NCBI GenBank assembly: GCA_021792955.1
Contig: JAJYTP010000002.1
Coordinates: 56,942 to 120,941 of the forward strand
Origin: an archaeon
Lineage (GTDB): Archaea > Thermoproteota > Nitrososphaeria > Conexivisphaerales > UBA164
DNA length: 64,000 nt
Direction of reading: 5' to 3'
In this document: one piece after another, positions 20,259 to 29,004 of the stretch
Position numbering within the stretch: position 1 is the first letter of the stretch
How the letters are laid out: the number at the start of each line of letters is the position of its first letter
Position numbers and translations under genes: made by a program
Notes under the pieces: generated by a model
Database searches by the model: none
What the model was told of the DNA's origin: nothing
What the model saw: the letters and a program-made list of their open reading frames with translations, nothing else

Positions 20259-20534
20259 TTACTTATGTCTCATTTTAGTGAAATCCTTGTTTCTAGAAAG
20301 AAATGTGCTTCTAAGCCGTCTCAGCTCCTGCACGCACTGCATGAATTCTCCTTCGTTATAATATTGCCTTGCAGCATCCAAAGACCCAGGCTTTGAATCT
20401 GGTTGCGCAGCAACCTCGACATTATTGTCCAGCTTGACTTCTAGGATTAGCGTTTCAAGTTTCACAAAGAACCCATATGAATCGTTCTTCATCGTTCCCA
20501 GCTCTTCAAACAGGTCAAGTATATGGCCCTTCAT
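20259..20534 (-). CDS. Hypothetical protein
   Basis: ORF only. Confidence 0.45.
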   Translation of the reverse strand: MKGHILDLFEELGTMKNDSYGFFVKLETLILEVKLDNNVEVAAQPDSKPGSLDAARQYYNEGEFMQCVQELRRLRSTFLSRNKDFTKMRHK

Positions 20535-20664
20535 AATGAACAGTAGCCTTCTGAATATTAAAGGATTTTCTTTAATATATAATATATGTGATCAATAGGC
20601 TTTGGCTACTTGCCACTAGTTAAATATTTAAGAGCGTATATTTGCCCCCTTACTAGGGATACTA

Positions 20665-20871
20665 TTGAATCGCATAAGGAAGATTTCCACCGAACTGTTG
20701 GTAAAATATCCGACTAAATTTACAGAGAGCTTTGATTCAAATAAGCTAGCTCTCAATGAGCTTGCCGATATAACTTCGAAGAACCTGAGAAATGAGCTTG
20801 CGGGGTATATAACTAAAAAGATTAAGATGTCTCGGAGAGTTATAGAGGAATCACAAGATGGACAGGAGTAA
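20665..20871 (+). CDS. rps17e: Ribosomal protein eS17 (S17e)
   Basis: RKISTELLVKYPTKFTESFDSNKLALNELADITSKNLRNELAGYITKKIK matches the S17e pattern. Confidence 0.9.
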   Translation: MNRIRKISTELLVKYPTKFTESFDSNKLALNELADITSKNLRNELAGYITKKIKMSRRVIEESQDGQE

Positions 20872-21706
20872 TGTTCTGGACGCGGATGGTTTTAAGATAA
20901 ACTTAATGCTGATGCCGCTTAAGAACATCAGAATTCATGAAGAGGTGCTTCCCAACTATCTTTCCGATCTGACCGAATCTATAAGACAAAGCGGAGTGCA
21001 GCTAGATCCTATAATTGCAGATATTAAGACAGGAATCGCGCTAGATGGTATGCATCGGATAGAGTCAATCAGAAAACTGGAGTGTAAAAGGATAATGGTT
21101 GCAGGGGTTGACTACTCCGATCCCCGTATAACGCTAAAGAGGTGGCTTCGTTCTGTAAAACTTCCCGCAGGGATATTTGATGAATTACGGTATAATTTAC
21201 AATTAACCAGGGCTAGTAGCATGGAAGAAGCGAGGTCGTTAGTCGATTCAGGGGCATCACCGATAGCCGTACTAAGCGAGGAGGAATCGTTTATTACATC
21301 TATAAAGGCACAAGGGCTTGAATATTTTAAACTGGTAAGAAGGTTTGACGCGTTGACCCACGGTCTAACTATTTCTTCAATACTCGATATAAATCTAAAG
21401 GAATATATTGATGGGGGTTACAAGGTCCTTTATGTTCCCACTCCTAAAAAGGATGATGTTATATTTTCCGGCATGAGTGGAACGCTATTTCCCCCGAAGT
21501 CCACACGTCATTTGATACCGCTCAGGCCGGTTAACGTTATGTGCCCGCTCGACCTGCTTAAAGGAAGGCTTGCGGACCATGAAGCTGAAGAAAGATTTAA
21601 CGAACTGCTTTCAACCAAATCGCGGTCTGAGCTACCGCCCGGTTCAGAATACAAGGGCAGGACCTACGAGGAGCGATTGACGGTATTTAACGATAGGCAA
21701 AGCTAA
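20858..21706 (+). CDS. ParB-like protein, candidate SerK-type ADP-dependent serine kinase
   Basis: LPNYLSDLTESIRQSGVQLDPIIADIKTGIALDGMHRIESIRKL; ParB-fold with substrate-type DGMHR; overlaps rps17e stop. Confidence 0.6.
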   Translation: MDRSNVLDADGFKINLMLMPLKNIRIHEEVLPNYLSDLTESIRQSGVQLDPIIADIKTGIALDGMHRIESIRKLECKRIMVAGVDYSDPRITLKRWLRSVKLPAGIFDELRYNLQLTRASSMEEARSLVDSGASPIAVLSEEESFITSIKAQGLEYFKLVRRFDALTHGLTISSILDINLKEYIDGGYKVLYVPTPKKDDVIFSGMSGTLFPPKSTRHLIPLRPVNVMCPLDLLKGRLADHEAEERFNELLSTKSRSELPPGSEYKGRTYEERLTVFNDRQS

Positions 21707-21707
21707 A

Positions 21708-22340
21708 TTGAAAATAAAGCTTCTAGGCAGCCTTTCCTACAAGGGCCGGACAAGGTTCAATGTAAGGACACAGGGCCCCATCACGCTTAAGGCCCTATTA
21801 AAAAGGATACAGAATGGGGAACTGACCCCGGGAAACCCTAATCTGATCGTCTTCATAAATGGCGTCGAATTCCACATGCTGGGCGGTTATGATGCCCTTG
21901 TCAGCGTATCGGATGAGGTAACAATACTCCCAGCAGCTCACGGCGGCTCTGGCTTCAGCGTCCGAATATTTGATGATGACGCGTATATCATAGCCCAAAA
22001 GGGCGTCATAAGTGTCAGGTGCAGTCGCAGTTGCCTCCGGTATATGGGTCTCGTCTATTTTACGGCTTTGCAGACCTGGCACGCTCTTGCGAACGACGAA
22101 CTGATAGCCAAGAAGCCTGAAGTGGACTTCCTAATGAGGTTGTCACGCCAAAGGAGAATATCATTGGCCATAAAAAGATGCGGAGCTGAGGGCAAGCCGA
22201 ATAATGATGTAGTAACTGTGAGCTTCGGAGAGTATGACAAGATTGATCTGATGACGTCGTCCAAGAACATTGAAATCTCACCTGAAACCGATGAAGATAC
22301 GCTTATAATGAGTGAAGAAAGCGCGTTAACTACCATCTAG
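21708..22340 (+). CDS. Urm1/MoaD/SAMP-like ubiquitin-fold domain fused to Cgi121-like KEOPS subunit
   Basis: N-terminus MKIKLLG...DEVTILPAAHGG is ubiquitin-fold sulfur-carrier/modifier-like; C-terminus YMGLVYFTALQTWHALANDELIAKKPEVDFLMRLSRQRRISLAIKRCGAEG is Cgi121-like. Confidence 0.65.
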   Translation: MKIKLLGSLSYKGRTRFNVRTQGPITLKALLKRIQNGELTPGNPNLIVFINGVEFHMLGGYDALVSVSDEVTILPAAHGGSGFSVRIFDDDAYIIAQKGVISVRCSRSCLRYMGLVYFTALQTWHALANDELIAKKPEVDFLMRLSRQRRISLAIKRCGAEGKPNNDVVTVSFGEYDKIDLMTSSKNIEISPETDEDTLIMSEESALTTI

Positions 22341-22371
22341 GTAAATTCTTATTTATCGGTTTACCGATGGT

Positions 22372-22650
22372 ATGTCGGTTATGGACAAAAAATACGATGT
22401 TCAAGTAAAGACAAAGGATAAGGCTGCGCGGATACCCAAGGAGGTCATATCGAAGGCCAAGATGGGTCTAAGCGGGAAGATGATAGCAGCAATGAAAAAG
22501 GAGATCGTAGATTGTCCATTGGTCAAGGAAGAGGTTCCATTCCTGTACTGCTTTACCTGCCCATCATATATACGGAGGGTAAAGGGCGTAGTGCACTGCG
22601 CTGCTATCAAGGGCCCATATGGTAGCATGGGAGCAGAGGCCACAGCTTAG
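22372..22650 (+). CDS. Small cysteine-containing protein, unknown
   Basis: Conserved-looking CPLVKEEVPFLYCFTCPSYIRRVKGVVHC; possible metal site. Confidence 0.55.
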   Translation: MSVMDKKYDVQVKTKDKAARIPKEVISKAKMGLSGKMIAAMKKEIVDCPLVKEEVPFLYCFTCPSYIRRVKGVVHCAAIKGPYGSMGAEATA

Positions 22651-22771
22651 AATATACAACTTACCGCAGTATTTGTATTAAACAGTTCAGTGTATTTCGA
22701 TAATAACAAATAGTTATGGATCTTTGCCTGATTTAAACAAAGCTTAAAAAGGCTTTAATTAACGCCTGTTC

Positions 22772-23755
22772 ATGAGCATAAAACTTCTGAACATGGAGCA
22801 AGTCGGTTCCTTGATCGACATGGATGAAGTTATTGAAGTCACAAAAAGGGTTCTAATTGAGAAGGCTAGGGAACAGACACAAATGCCTCCCAAGGTCTAT
22901 GTCTTCTTCGCGGCTTATAAGGGGGACTTCAGGGTCATGCCCGCGTATATTCCTATGGAAGAGGCAGCCGGGGTTAAGATAGTGAATGTACACCCAGATA
23001 ACCCCAAGCACAACCTCCCCACGGTAATGGCTACGATAGTTTTGCTTGACCCGAAGACCGGAGAGCCTATTTCCATCATGGACGGCACGCTGCTAACCAG
23101 CATAAGAACTGGTGCTGCAGGCGCCGTGGCCGCAGAACGCCTGGCGAGAAAGGATGTGCGCAAGGTAGCTTTCATAGGTGGTGGAACTCAGGCAAAACAG
23201 CAGCTGTTAGGGCTTTTGAGCGTCTACGGGAATCGGTTTTCAGCCAAAGTTTATGATCCTTCAAGCGAGGCTATCAAGAGGTTGATAAGTTTAGCGAAGG
23301 GGAAGGGGGTTGATTTATCTGAGGAGAGCAACGTCAGGAGCTGCATCAGGGATGCCGATATAATTGTTACAACTACTCCATCGACTAAGCCAGTAGTTGA
23401 GGATGGGTGGGTTCAGGAGGGCGTCCACATAAACGCAATGGGAGCCGACGCGCCTGGTAAAGAGGAGCTGGATCCGAAGTTGCTAAAAAGGTCAAAAATA
23501 TTCGTAGATGATATCGAACAGGCTACACATTCCGGTGAGATCAATGTGCCAATATCAAAGGGGTTGATGGACAGGCACGATATAGCAGGGGAGCTCGGTG
23601 AAGTACTGGATGGAAGGGTTAAGGGTAGACAGAGTGATAAAGATATAACGGTTTTCGATTCAACCGGACTGGCGATTCAGGATATAGCGGTAGCCCATCT
23701 TGCGTATGAGAGCGCCGTTAAGAAGGGAGTCGGCTCACTGATCAACTTAATCTAG
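22772..23755 (+). CDS. Ornithine cyclodeaminase / mu-crystallin family (alanine dehydrogenase-like)
   Basis: GTLLTSIRTGAAGAVAAERLARKDVRKVAFIGGGTQAKQQL, GADAPGKEELD. Confidence 0.92.
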   Translation: MSIKLLNMEQVGSLIDMDEVIEVTKRVLIEKAREQTQMPPKVYVFFAAYKGDFRVMPAYIPMEEAAGVKIVNVHPDNPKHNLPTVMATIVLLDPKTGEPISIMDGTLLTSIRTGAAGAVAAERLARKDVRKVAFIGGGTQAKQQLLGLLSVYGNRFSAKVYDPSSEAIKRLISLAKGKGVDLSEESNVRSCIRDADIIVTTTPSTKPVVEDGWVQEGVHINAMGADAPGKEELDPKLLKRSKIFVDDIEQATHSGEINVPISKGLMDRHDIAGELGEVLDGRVKGRQSDKDITVFDSTGLAIQDIAVAHLAYESAVKKGVGSLINLI

Positions 23756-26531
23756 CCCCTTCAACCACTATAGCTGGCCTTAGAGGAAGCGCTAATCTAG
23801 CCCTTTCTGTATGTGATGGCGACGCCTTTGATTCCGCCAATATATGTATCTTAGCTCCTGTCTCCTTCTCGATATATTCGGAGGCCGATCTGTAAATAAG
23901 GAGTTCATCGATAGCGCCCTTCTTTATGGTCATGCCCTGAAGGGGTGTCATTTCCCTGGATAGCTTATATATGCGCTGTAGCATTTTCTTGTCAATGTTC
24001 TGAACTAGCTTCTCTCCATTAATGATTTTCATCAGCAGGTCCTGTTTTTCCACTTCGGCAGTATATATGAAGAAGGACGGATCTGTAACCCTTACAACCT
24101 TCCTTATCTCCCTTATGTCATCCGTCAATCTCTTAACTAGCTCAACCCTGAAGTCCGCCTCTTCGATAAAAGCCATATCTGACGGCCAACCTCTGTCAAG
24201 CACGCTGCCAGAATTTCCGAGCCTCTCATTCATCTCTTCCGAAATAAATGGAATGAACGGCTCCAATACCTTAACCCAGCCGTCGAGGAACTTGAGTATT
24301 GTATATCTATTAGGATCAACCTTCATATGCAGATAATCTCGAAGGTGATTATTAAGGTCAAAGAAGGCTATTTGCATGGCGGACCTCGTGCTCATAGATT
24401 CTATTAATTCCCCTATCCTTGTGGCGCCAGTTATTAACCTGTTTATAAGCCAATCATCCATATAATCATTAGCCAGACGCGGATCCTCCTTTTCCCCTTT
24501 AGAGGCGGCATAGATGTCAATAAGCTCAAGTAGTTTATTTAGCCTTTCCTTAAGGTTTTTCGCGTCTTCATCTCGCCAGTTAGCATCATCCATGTTTTCA
24601 GCGCTCATCAATAGGGTTGCCCTTACAGCGTCAGCGCCAAATTGAGCTATAGCGTTGTTTATGGTTAGAACGTTGCCGCGTGATTTTGACATCTTTAGGC
24701 CCTCCTTCTTAAGCATGCCATTAACAGAAATGCGGCGTGGCCATTTGCTTTCATCGAAAAGCGCTACATGATGAAAGATGAAAAACGTGAGATGATTGGG
24801 TACAAGCTCCTTAGCCGAGTTCCTCATATCAACCGGATACCAATACAGGAACTCCTTCCTCATGGATTCAAGAAGGTCTTCACCGATTCCAACCTGCGCT
24901 GTTACCTTGGCTACATCCCCTTCTCCATATAATATATAGTCAAAGAAGGAAGGTGTCATCAATTCAGGATCAATAGCTTGTAGCAGGTGCGAAAATGTGT
25001 AGTAAGCCATATATACAGTTGAGTCGCTTAGAGTTTCGATTACCCACTTTTTATCCCATGGAAGGGGTGTTCCCAATCCGCTTGTCCTTGCGCAGGGGTA
25101 GTCATTGAGCCATGAAATAACTTCATTGAACCATGGCCTCGCACTTTCAGGCATGATTTCCATACTTGAAAGGCATCGCCTGACATTATCCTTCCATTCC
25201 GTGTCTGAATATCTGAAGAACCACTGGTCAGATAGCACCTTAACAGTGCATCTCGCAGTGCACCTGCAAATCACGGGTTCTGCTAGGTCAAACATGGAAG
25301 CGCCTAAGCCATCCTCCTTAAGTTTCCTGATTATAGCGGCCCTAGCATCAGGGACGCTCATTCCAGCAAATTCTCCACAATTGCTTTTCATTCTTCCATC
25401 CCGGAACTCCTTGGAATATATCTCCTTGGTGGCCTCCTTAGCTCCTTCATCCAACTGCCCCCTAAGTTTCATCCTCTTAATCACATCAAGCGCCGGCAGG
25501 TTACCGTAGCCTTTCACCTCTATTATCGATATCGGCTCGATGGCGCCCTCCTTAAGATCCAGTAGGGCAAGCATATCGAATGGAGCGTGCGCGGGAACGC
25601 TGAATACGACCGCAGTTCCTAAACTGGGATCTATGAAATCTGCCTTTAGGATAGGAACCTCTGCGGACTTGATAGGCACTATACATTTCCTGCCTATCAA
25701 CTCTGAACCCTTAAATCGCCTTTTTATTGTGACATTAAAGAGCTGGTTCTCCAATTTGATTATCGCTTCAGCCCCTACTATCCAAATCCTTCCGTTTACT
25801 TCAGCCTCTACATATTCAGCATCCGGGGATATCCAGATATTAGTAGTGCCGTAGAGGGTCTCTGGCCTCAGGGTCGAAGCCACCAAAAACTTCTCTTCGT
25901 CAGCCAGCTTAAACAGAATTAGTGAAAATTCTTGGGCAAAAACACCTTCACCGGTCAATCGGTCATGGTCCCCAACTGGGCTTTTGTCCCTAGGACACCA
26001 GACCACCGGGTGCGTTCCCTTGTTTATGTAACCTTTCTCTTTAAGGGCAAGGAATTGCCATTCCACGAACTTGCTAAACCGTGGGTCGTCGGAAGTTGTA
26101 TGAAACTCCCTTCGCCAGTCAATAGATATTCCCAAAGATATTAGGGCGTCACGGTTCCTTTCAGTATAATACCTAGCCATAAAAAGCGGATCTTTGAATT
26201 TAGCCAGCGTTTCTTCATCAACGCCGTCAATATCCCTGAACTCCTTTATCATGGACTCATCGCCCTTAGCCAGCCTTGATACCGCTGACGTGATCGATTG
26301 GCCGGTCCACTGCCATCCCTGAGGAAACAGGACGTTGAACCCCTTCATCCTTTTATATCTTGCATAGACATCCAGTTTAATGACGGTAAAGGCATGCCCT
26401 AGGTGAAGGGGGCCGTTCATATATGGTATAGGGAAGGTCACTAATACCTTCCTTCTGTTATAATCGACCTCCGGCTCGAACATGTGCCGTGACCGCCAGA
26501 GGTCTATCCACCTTTTCTCCGTCATTACCAA
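23742..26531 (-). CDS. leuS: Leucyl-tRNA synthetase
   Basis: FPIPYMNGPLHLGHAFT (HIGH-type), KMSKSRGN (KMSKS), CP1 editing domain. Confidence 0.95.
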   Translation of the reverse strand: MVMTEKRWIDLWRSRHMFEPEVDYNRRKVLVTFPIPYMNGPLHLGHAFTVIKLDVYARYKRMKGFNVLFPQGWQWTGQSITSAVSRLAKGDESMIKEFRDIDGVDEETLAKFKDPLFMARYYTERNRDALISLGISIDWRREFHTTSDDPRFSKFVEWQFLALKEKGYINKGTHPVVWCPRDKSPVGDHDRLTGEGVFAQEFSLILFKLADEEKFLVASTLRPETLYGTTNIWISPDAEYVEAEVNGRIWIVGAEAIIKLENQLFNVTIKRRFKGSELIGRKCIVPIKSAEVPILKADFIDPSLGTAVVFSVPAHAPFDMLALLDLKEGAIEPISIIEVKGYGNLPALDVIKRMKLRGQLDEGAKEATKEIYSKEFRDGRMKSNCGEFAGMSVPDARAAIIRKLKEDGLGASMFDLAEPVICRCTARCTVKVLSDQWFFRYSDTEWKDNVRRCLSSMEIMPESARPWFNEVISWLNDYPCARTSGLGTPLPWDKKWVIETLSDSTVYMAYYTFSHLLQAIDPELMTPSFFDYILYGEGDVAKVTAQVGIGEDLLESMRKEFLYWYPVDMRNSAKELVPNHLTFFIFHHVALFDESKWPRRISVNGMLKKEGLKMSKSRGNVLTINNAIAQFGADAVRATLLMSAENMDDANWRDEDAKNLKERLNKLLELIDIYAASKGEKEDPRLANDYMDDWLINRLITGATRIGELIESMSTRSAMQIAFFDLNNHLRDYLHMKVDPNRYTILKFLDGWVKVLEPFIPFISEEMNERLGNSGSVLDRGWPSDMAFIEEADFRVELVKRLTDDIREIRKVVRVTDPSFFIYTAEVEKQDLLMKIINGEKLVQNIDKKMLQRIYKLSREMTPLQGMTIKKGAIDELLIYRSASEYIEKETGAKIHILAESKASPSHTERARLALPLRPAIVVEGARLS

Positions 26532-26685
26532 AGAATCAAATGCTGATCTTATAAGCTCTTAGTTTCCACTGGAATAGAGTCTCGATATGGGCCTTTGTTG
26601 ATTATATGGTCATGGGCACCAAAAAATTAGCGGACTAAGATGAACCAGAAGTATCAGGCATCGCATGCGCGATTGCTCTAATAGA

Positions 26686-26759
26686 AGCCCCGGGCGAGGT
26701 TTGAACTCGCGGCCCACAGCTTACAAGGCTATTGCTCTACCAGGCTGAGCTACCGGGGC
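26686..26759 (-). tRNA. tRNA-Thr(TGT)
   Basis: Minus strand GCCCCGG TAGCTCAGCCTGGTAGAGC ... CTTGTAA anticodon loop ... GTTCAAACC T arm ... CCGGGGC; complete cloverleaf. Confidence 0.95.
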
Positions 26760-27092
26760 ATTTTTAACAAGGCTTTCATCAACTAGATATTTAAATATTT
26801 GATTGAACTCTTCATCATGTAAAACGAACAGCTCATATGATTTATCTTCCATAGCCCTTTTTACGGCTTGTATATGTACACATTCTCCGATTGACCCTTT
26901 TATCACTCCATTATAATGGCTATAACAGGTACAGCTATTGCCGGTGACTAGGTAATCGGACCCTTTTCCTACAACCACCATGAGATTATTGCCGGATGGG
27001 GAGAATAAGAGCTTTTTTACAGATTGTTCGTATTGCCTGTGATTATGTTTCAACGGTACCCACCTTAAAGGCGGAGATGGGGAACTCCTCAT
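26721..27092 (-). CDS. SWIM zinc-finger protein; 3' end runs into tRNA-Thr
   Basis: CTCYSHYNGVIKGSIGECVH (CxC...CxH); last residues APVAQPGRAIAL encoded by the tRNA gene. Confidence 0.65.
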   Translation of the reverse strand: MRSSPSPPLRWVPLKHNHRQYEQSVKKLLFSPSGNNLMVVVGKGSDYLVTGNSCTCYSHYNGVIKGSIGECVHIQAVKRAMEDKSYELFVLHDEEFNQIFKYLVDESLVKNAPVAQPGRAIAL

Positions 27093-27495
27093 TTATTATG
27101 AAATATAAACCATCTCCCGCAATTTCATATTTCCTGAAAAATCTATCTGATCCCTTGCCGAAGGAAATCAGCTTCTTCTCGACGCCCTTGTGCTCAGACT
27201 TGATAATGCCGCCTAGGGGTATACACCGGCCTTTAACTTTTGCAAGTACGGAGGAAGAGCATACCTTTTTCATTATCTTTGTATCGGCATAACAGACCAC
27301 CGTCCCATCAGGCTTGATGAGCGTCGATGTCCTGGCTATAGATTCATCGTTCTCCTCCTGCCTTAGCACTATGACCTTAATCTCTTCATTAAAGAAAGCT
27401 GATAGAAGTAGCTGGTTTGTGCCATCGTTGAACAATATCATCCTTTCCACGGGTTCCAGAGTTTTTGCCCCAGATCTATTTCCTGTGGGAATCAT
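27043..27495 (-). CDS. Chorismate lyase-like (UbiC/DUF98) protein
   Basis: LEPVERMILFNDGTNQLLLSAFFNEEIKVIVLRQEE and IPLGGIIKSE resemble archaeal chorismate pyruvate-lyase family. Confidence 0.6.
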   Translation of the reverse strand: MIPTGNRSGAKTLEPVERMILFNDGTNQLLLSAFFNEEIKVIVLRQEENDESIARTSTLIKPDGTVVCYADTKIMKKVCSSSVLAKVKGRCIPLGGIIKSEHKGVEKKLISFGKGSDRFFRKYEIAGDGLYFIINEEFPISAFKVGTVET

Positions 27496-28115
27496 AGAAG
27501 ATGCACCGTTGCGTCGTATATAAAAAGTCCTACATCCAGTACTCCAGGCAGGCCCCTCAGGTCGTAATATGCTTGCCTTGCGTCCTTGTATGACACATCG
27601 AATAAAAAGTTTCCATTTTCACTGACCAATGGATAACCCTTTTCATTGGTTCTTAAAGTAGCATGCATACCCTTCTTTTCAATCAACTTTTTTAAAATAT
27701 ACATCGAAAATGGAAGGAATTCCACAGGAAGGGGAAGTGACAGATCCTTTACCATCCTTTCCTTTTTGATAAATACATGGACGTTATCAGAAGCCTCCCA
27801 AAGGACTCGCTCTCTACCAAGCGCGCCTCCGCCCCCCTTGATGATCATACCACCTTCGGTTAACTGATCAGCTCCATCCACGACTATGTCCAGTCGATCG
27901 AGTTCACTTGGAGATAGCATAATAAAACCCGCTGATGAGGCTGCTATGGCTATCTGAGTAGAGCTTGGGATACCCATAATGGTTATGCCATCCATCCTTG
28001 CTTGGAATCCTAACTCCTCAGCTACCATCTTAGCTGCGGAACCACTTCCAAGCCCAACCGTGATATCCCTCCTGCCTCTAAGGGCCTGTTTTACAAAGTT
28101 CTTAATCTCTTCCAC
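27492..28115 (-). CDS. rpiA: Ribose-5-phosphate isomerase A
   Basis: VGLGSGSAAKMV, VDGADQLTEGGMIIKGGGGALGRE. Confidence 0.95.
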   Translation of the reverse strand: MEEIKNFVKQALRGRRDITVGLGSGSAAKMVAEELGFQARMDGITIMGIPSSTQIAIAASSAGFIMLSPSELDRLDIVVDGADQLTEGGMIIKGGGGALGRERVLWEASDNVHVFIKKERMVKDLSLPLPVEFLPFSMYILKKLIEKKGMHATLRTNEKGYPLVSENGNFLFDVSYKDARQAYYDLRGLPGVLDVGLFIYDATVHLL

Positions 28116-28266
28116 GAATGTCGTTTGCTGTATATCGTTAAAAACTTTCTTGAATCGTGTTACTCAAGACTATGATAGTGTGGAACGTACACATACATAA
28201 GTCAAAGGTTGTAACCTACAATCAGTTTGAGTGCGGTTCACAGGTTAAGGGCTGGTTTTATCATAA

Positions 28267-28497
28267 TTACGAGTTATCATTACTTCCAGTTACCTGCTGC
28301 GTATCCTTCTTGTTTGCCGCCATATAGTCTTCTGCATCAATTTCTACATACACAGACCCTTTATAACCGCACTTTTCACAATAATAATATTCTGGGGTCA
28401 TCCATCCGCTCATAGATGAAGTTTGGCCAAGCTTTCCCCCACATTTTGGACATACCTTAACGGTAGGCTCTAATGGGTCTTTCCAATGGAATTTCAT
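28267..28497 (-). CDS. Small zinc-ribbon protein
   Basis: CPKCGGKLG...YYYCEKCGYKG. Confidence 0.75.
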   Translation of the reverse strand: MKFHWKDPLEPTVKVCPKCGGKLGQTSSMSGWMTPEYYYCEKCGYKGSVYVEIDAEDYMAANKKDTQQVTGSNDNS

Positions 28498-28802
28498 TGC
28501 ATTATAATACTGTCCTGCTTGAACCCCAGGCCTACAAGATACTCCGTTATCTTATCACGGTGATCTCCTTGTAACATGATTTGACCATCCTTCACTGATC
28601 CACCGCACGCCAATTTTTTCTTCAATGTTTTAGTTATATCGTCAATATCCAGATGCTTCGAATCGCCTATCTCAAGCAATGTAATAGGCTTGTTAAATCT
28701 CCTCCTTTCTAGCCTCACTATTATCCTTGAACTCTCCCTATCAAGTTCGTCACAGACGCACAGTTCCTTTGGAAGTCCGCACCTTTCACAAATTTCCCCC
28801 AT
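28494..28802 (-). CDS. Translation initiation factor aIF1 (SUI1)
   Basis: ICERCGLPKELCVC zinc ribbon plus SUI1 core LKKKLACGGSVKDGQIMLQGDHRDKI. Confidence 0.93.
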   Translation of the reverse strand: MGEICERCGLPKELCVCDELDRESSRIIVRLERRRFNKPITLLEIGDSKHLDIDDITKTLKKKLACGGSVKDGQIMLQGDHRDKITEYLVGLGFKQDSIIMQ

Positions 28803-29004
28803 TAAGTTCTCTACGAGGACTAGTTATGATGGTGTATTTAAATATATCCTAGTAAGCGATTGTTTCGCTAAAAGCAGTTAGAAATAGTCCCGAAAGGCTA
28901 AGCCTGATCTGGCATCTTTAAGATACACTCAGCACGATTTGATCCAAGGGCTATCATTGCGCCGAAAGGGTTAAAAGACCGTTTAATTTCATTTCCTAAA
29001 GGTA

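Noticed and set aside
25105-25509. 134-aa plus ORF antisense to leuS
   Set aside because: Shadow ORF inside LeuRS.
26687-26760. Protein-level VAQPGRA motif as a conserved peptide
   Set aside because: It is translation of the tRNA-Thr gene body (GTAGCTCAGCCTGGTAGAGC), not a protein domain.
28206-28217. AGGTT-GT-AACCT short palindrome near rpiA
   Set aside because: Only 5-bp arms; not distinguishable from chance.
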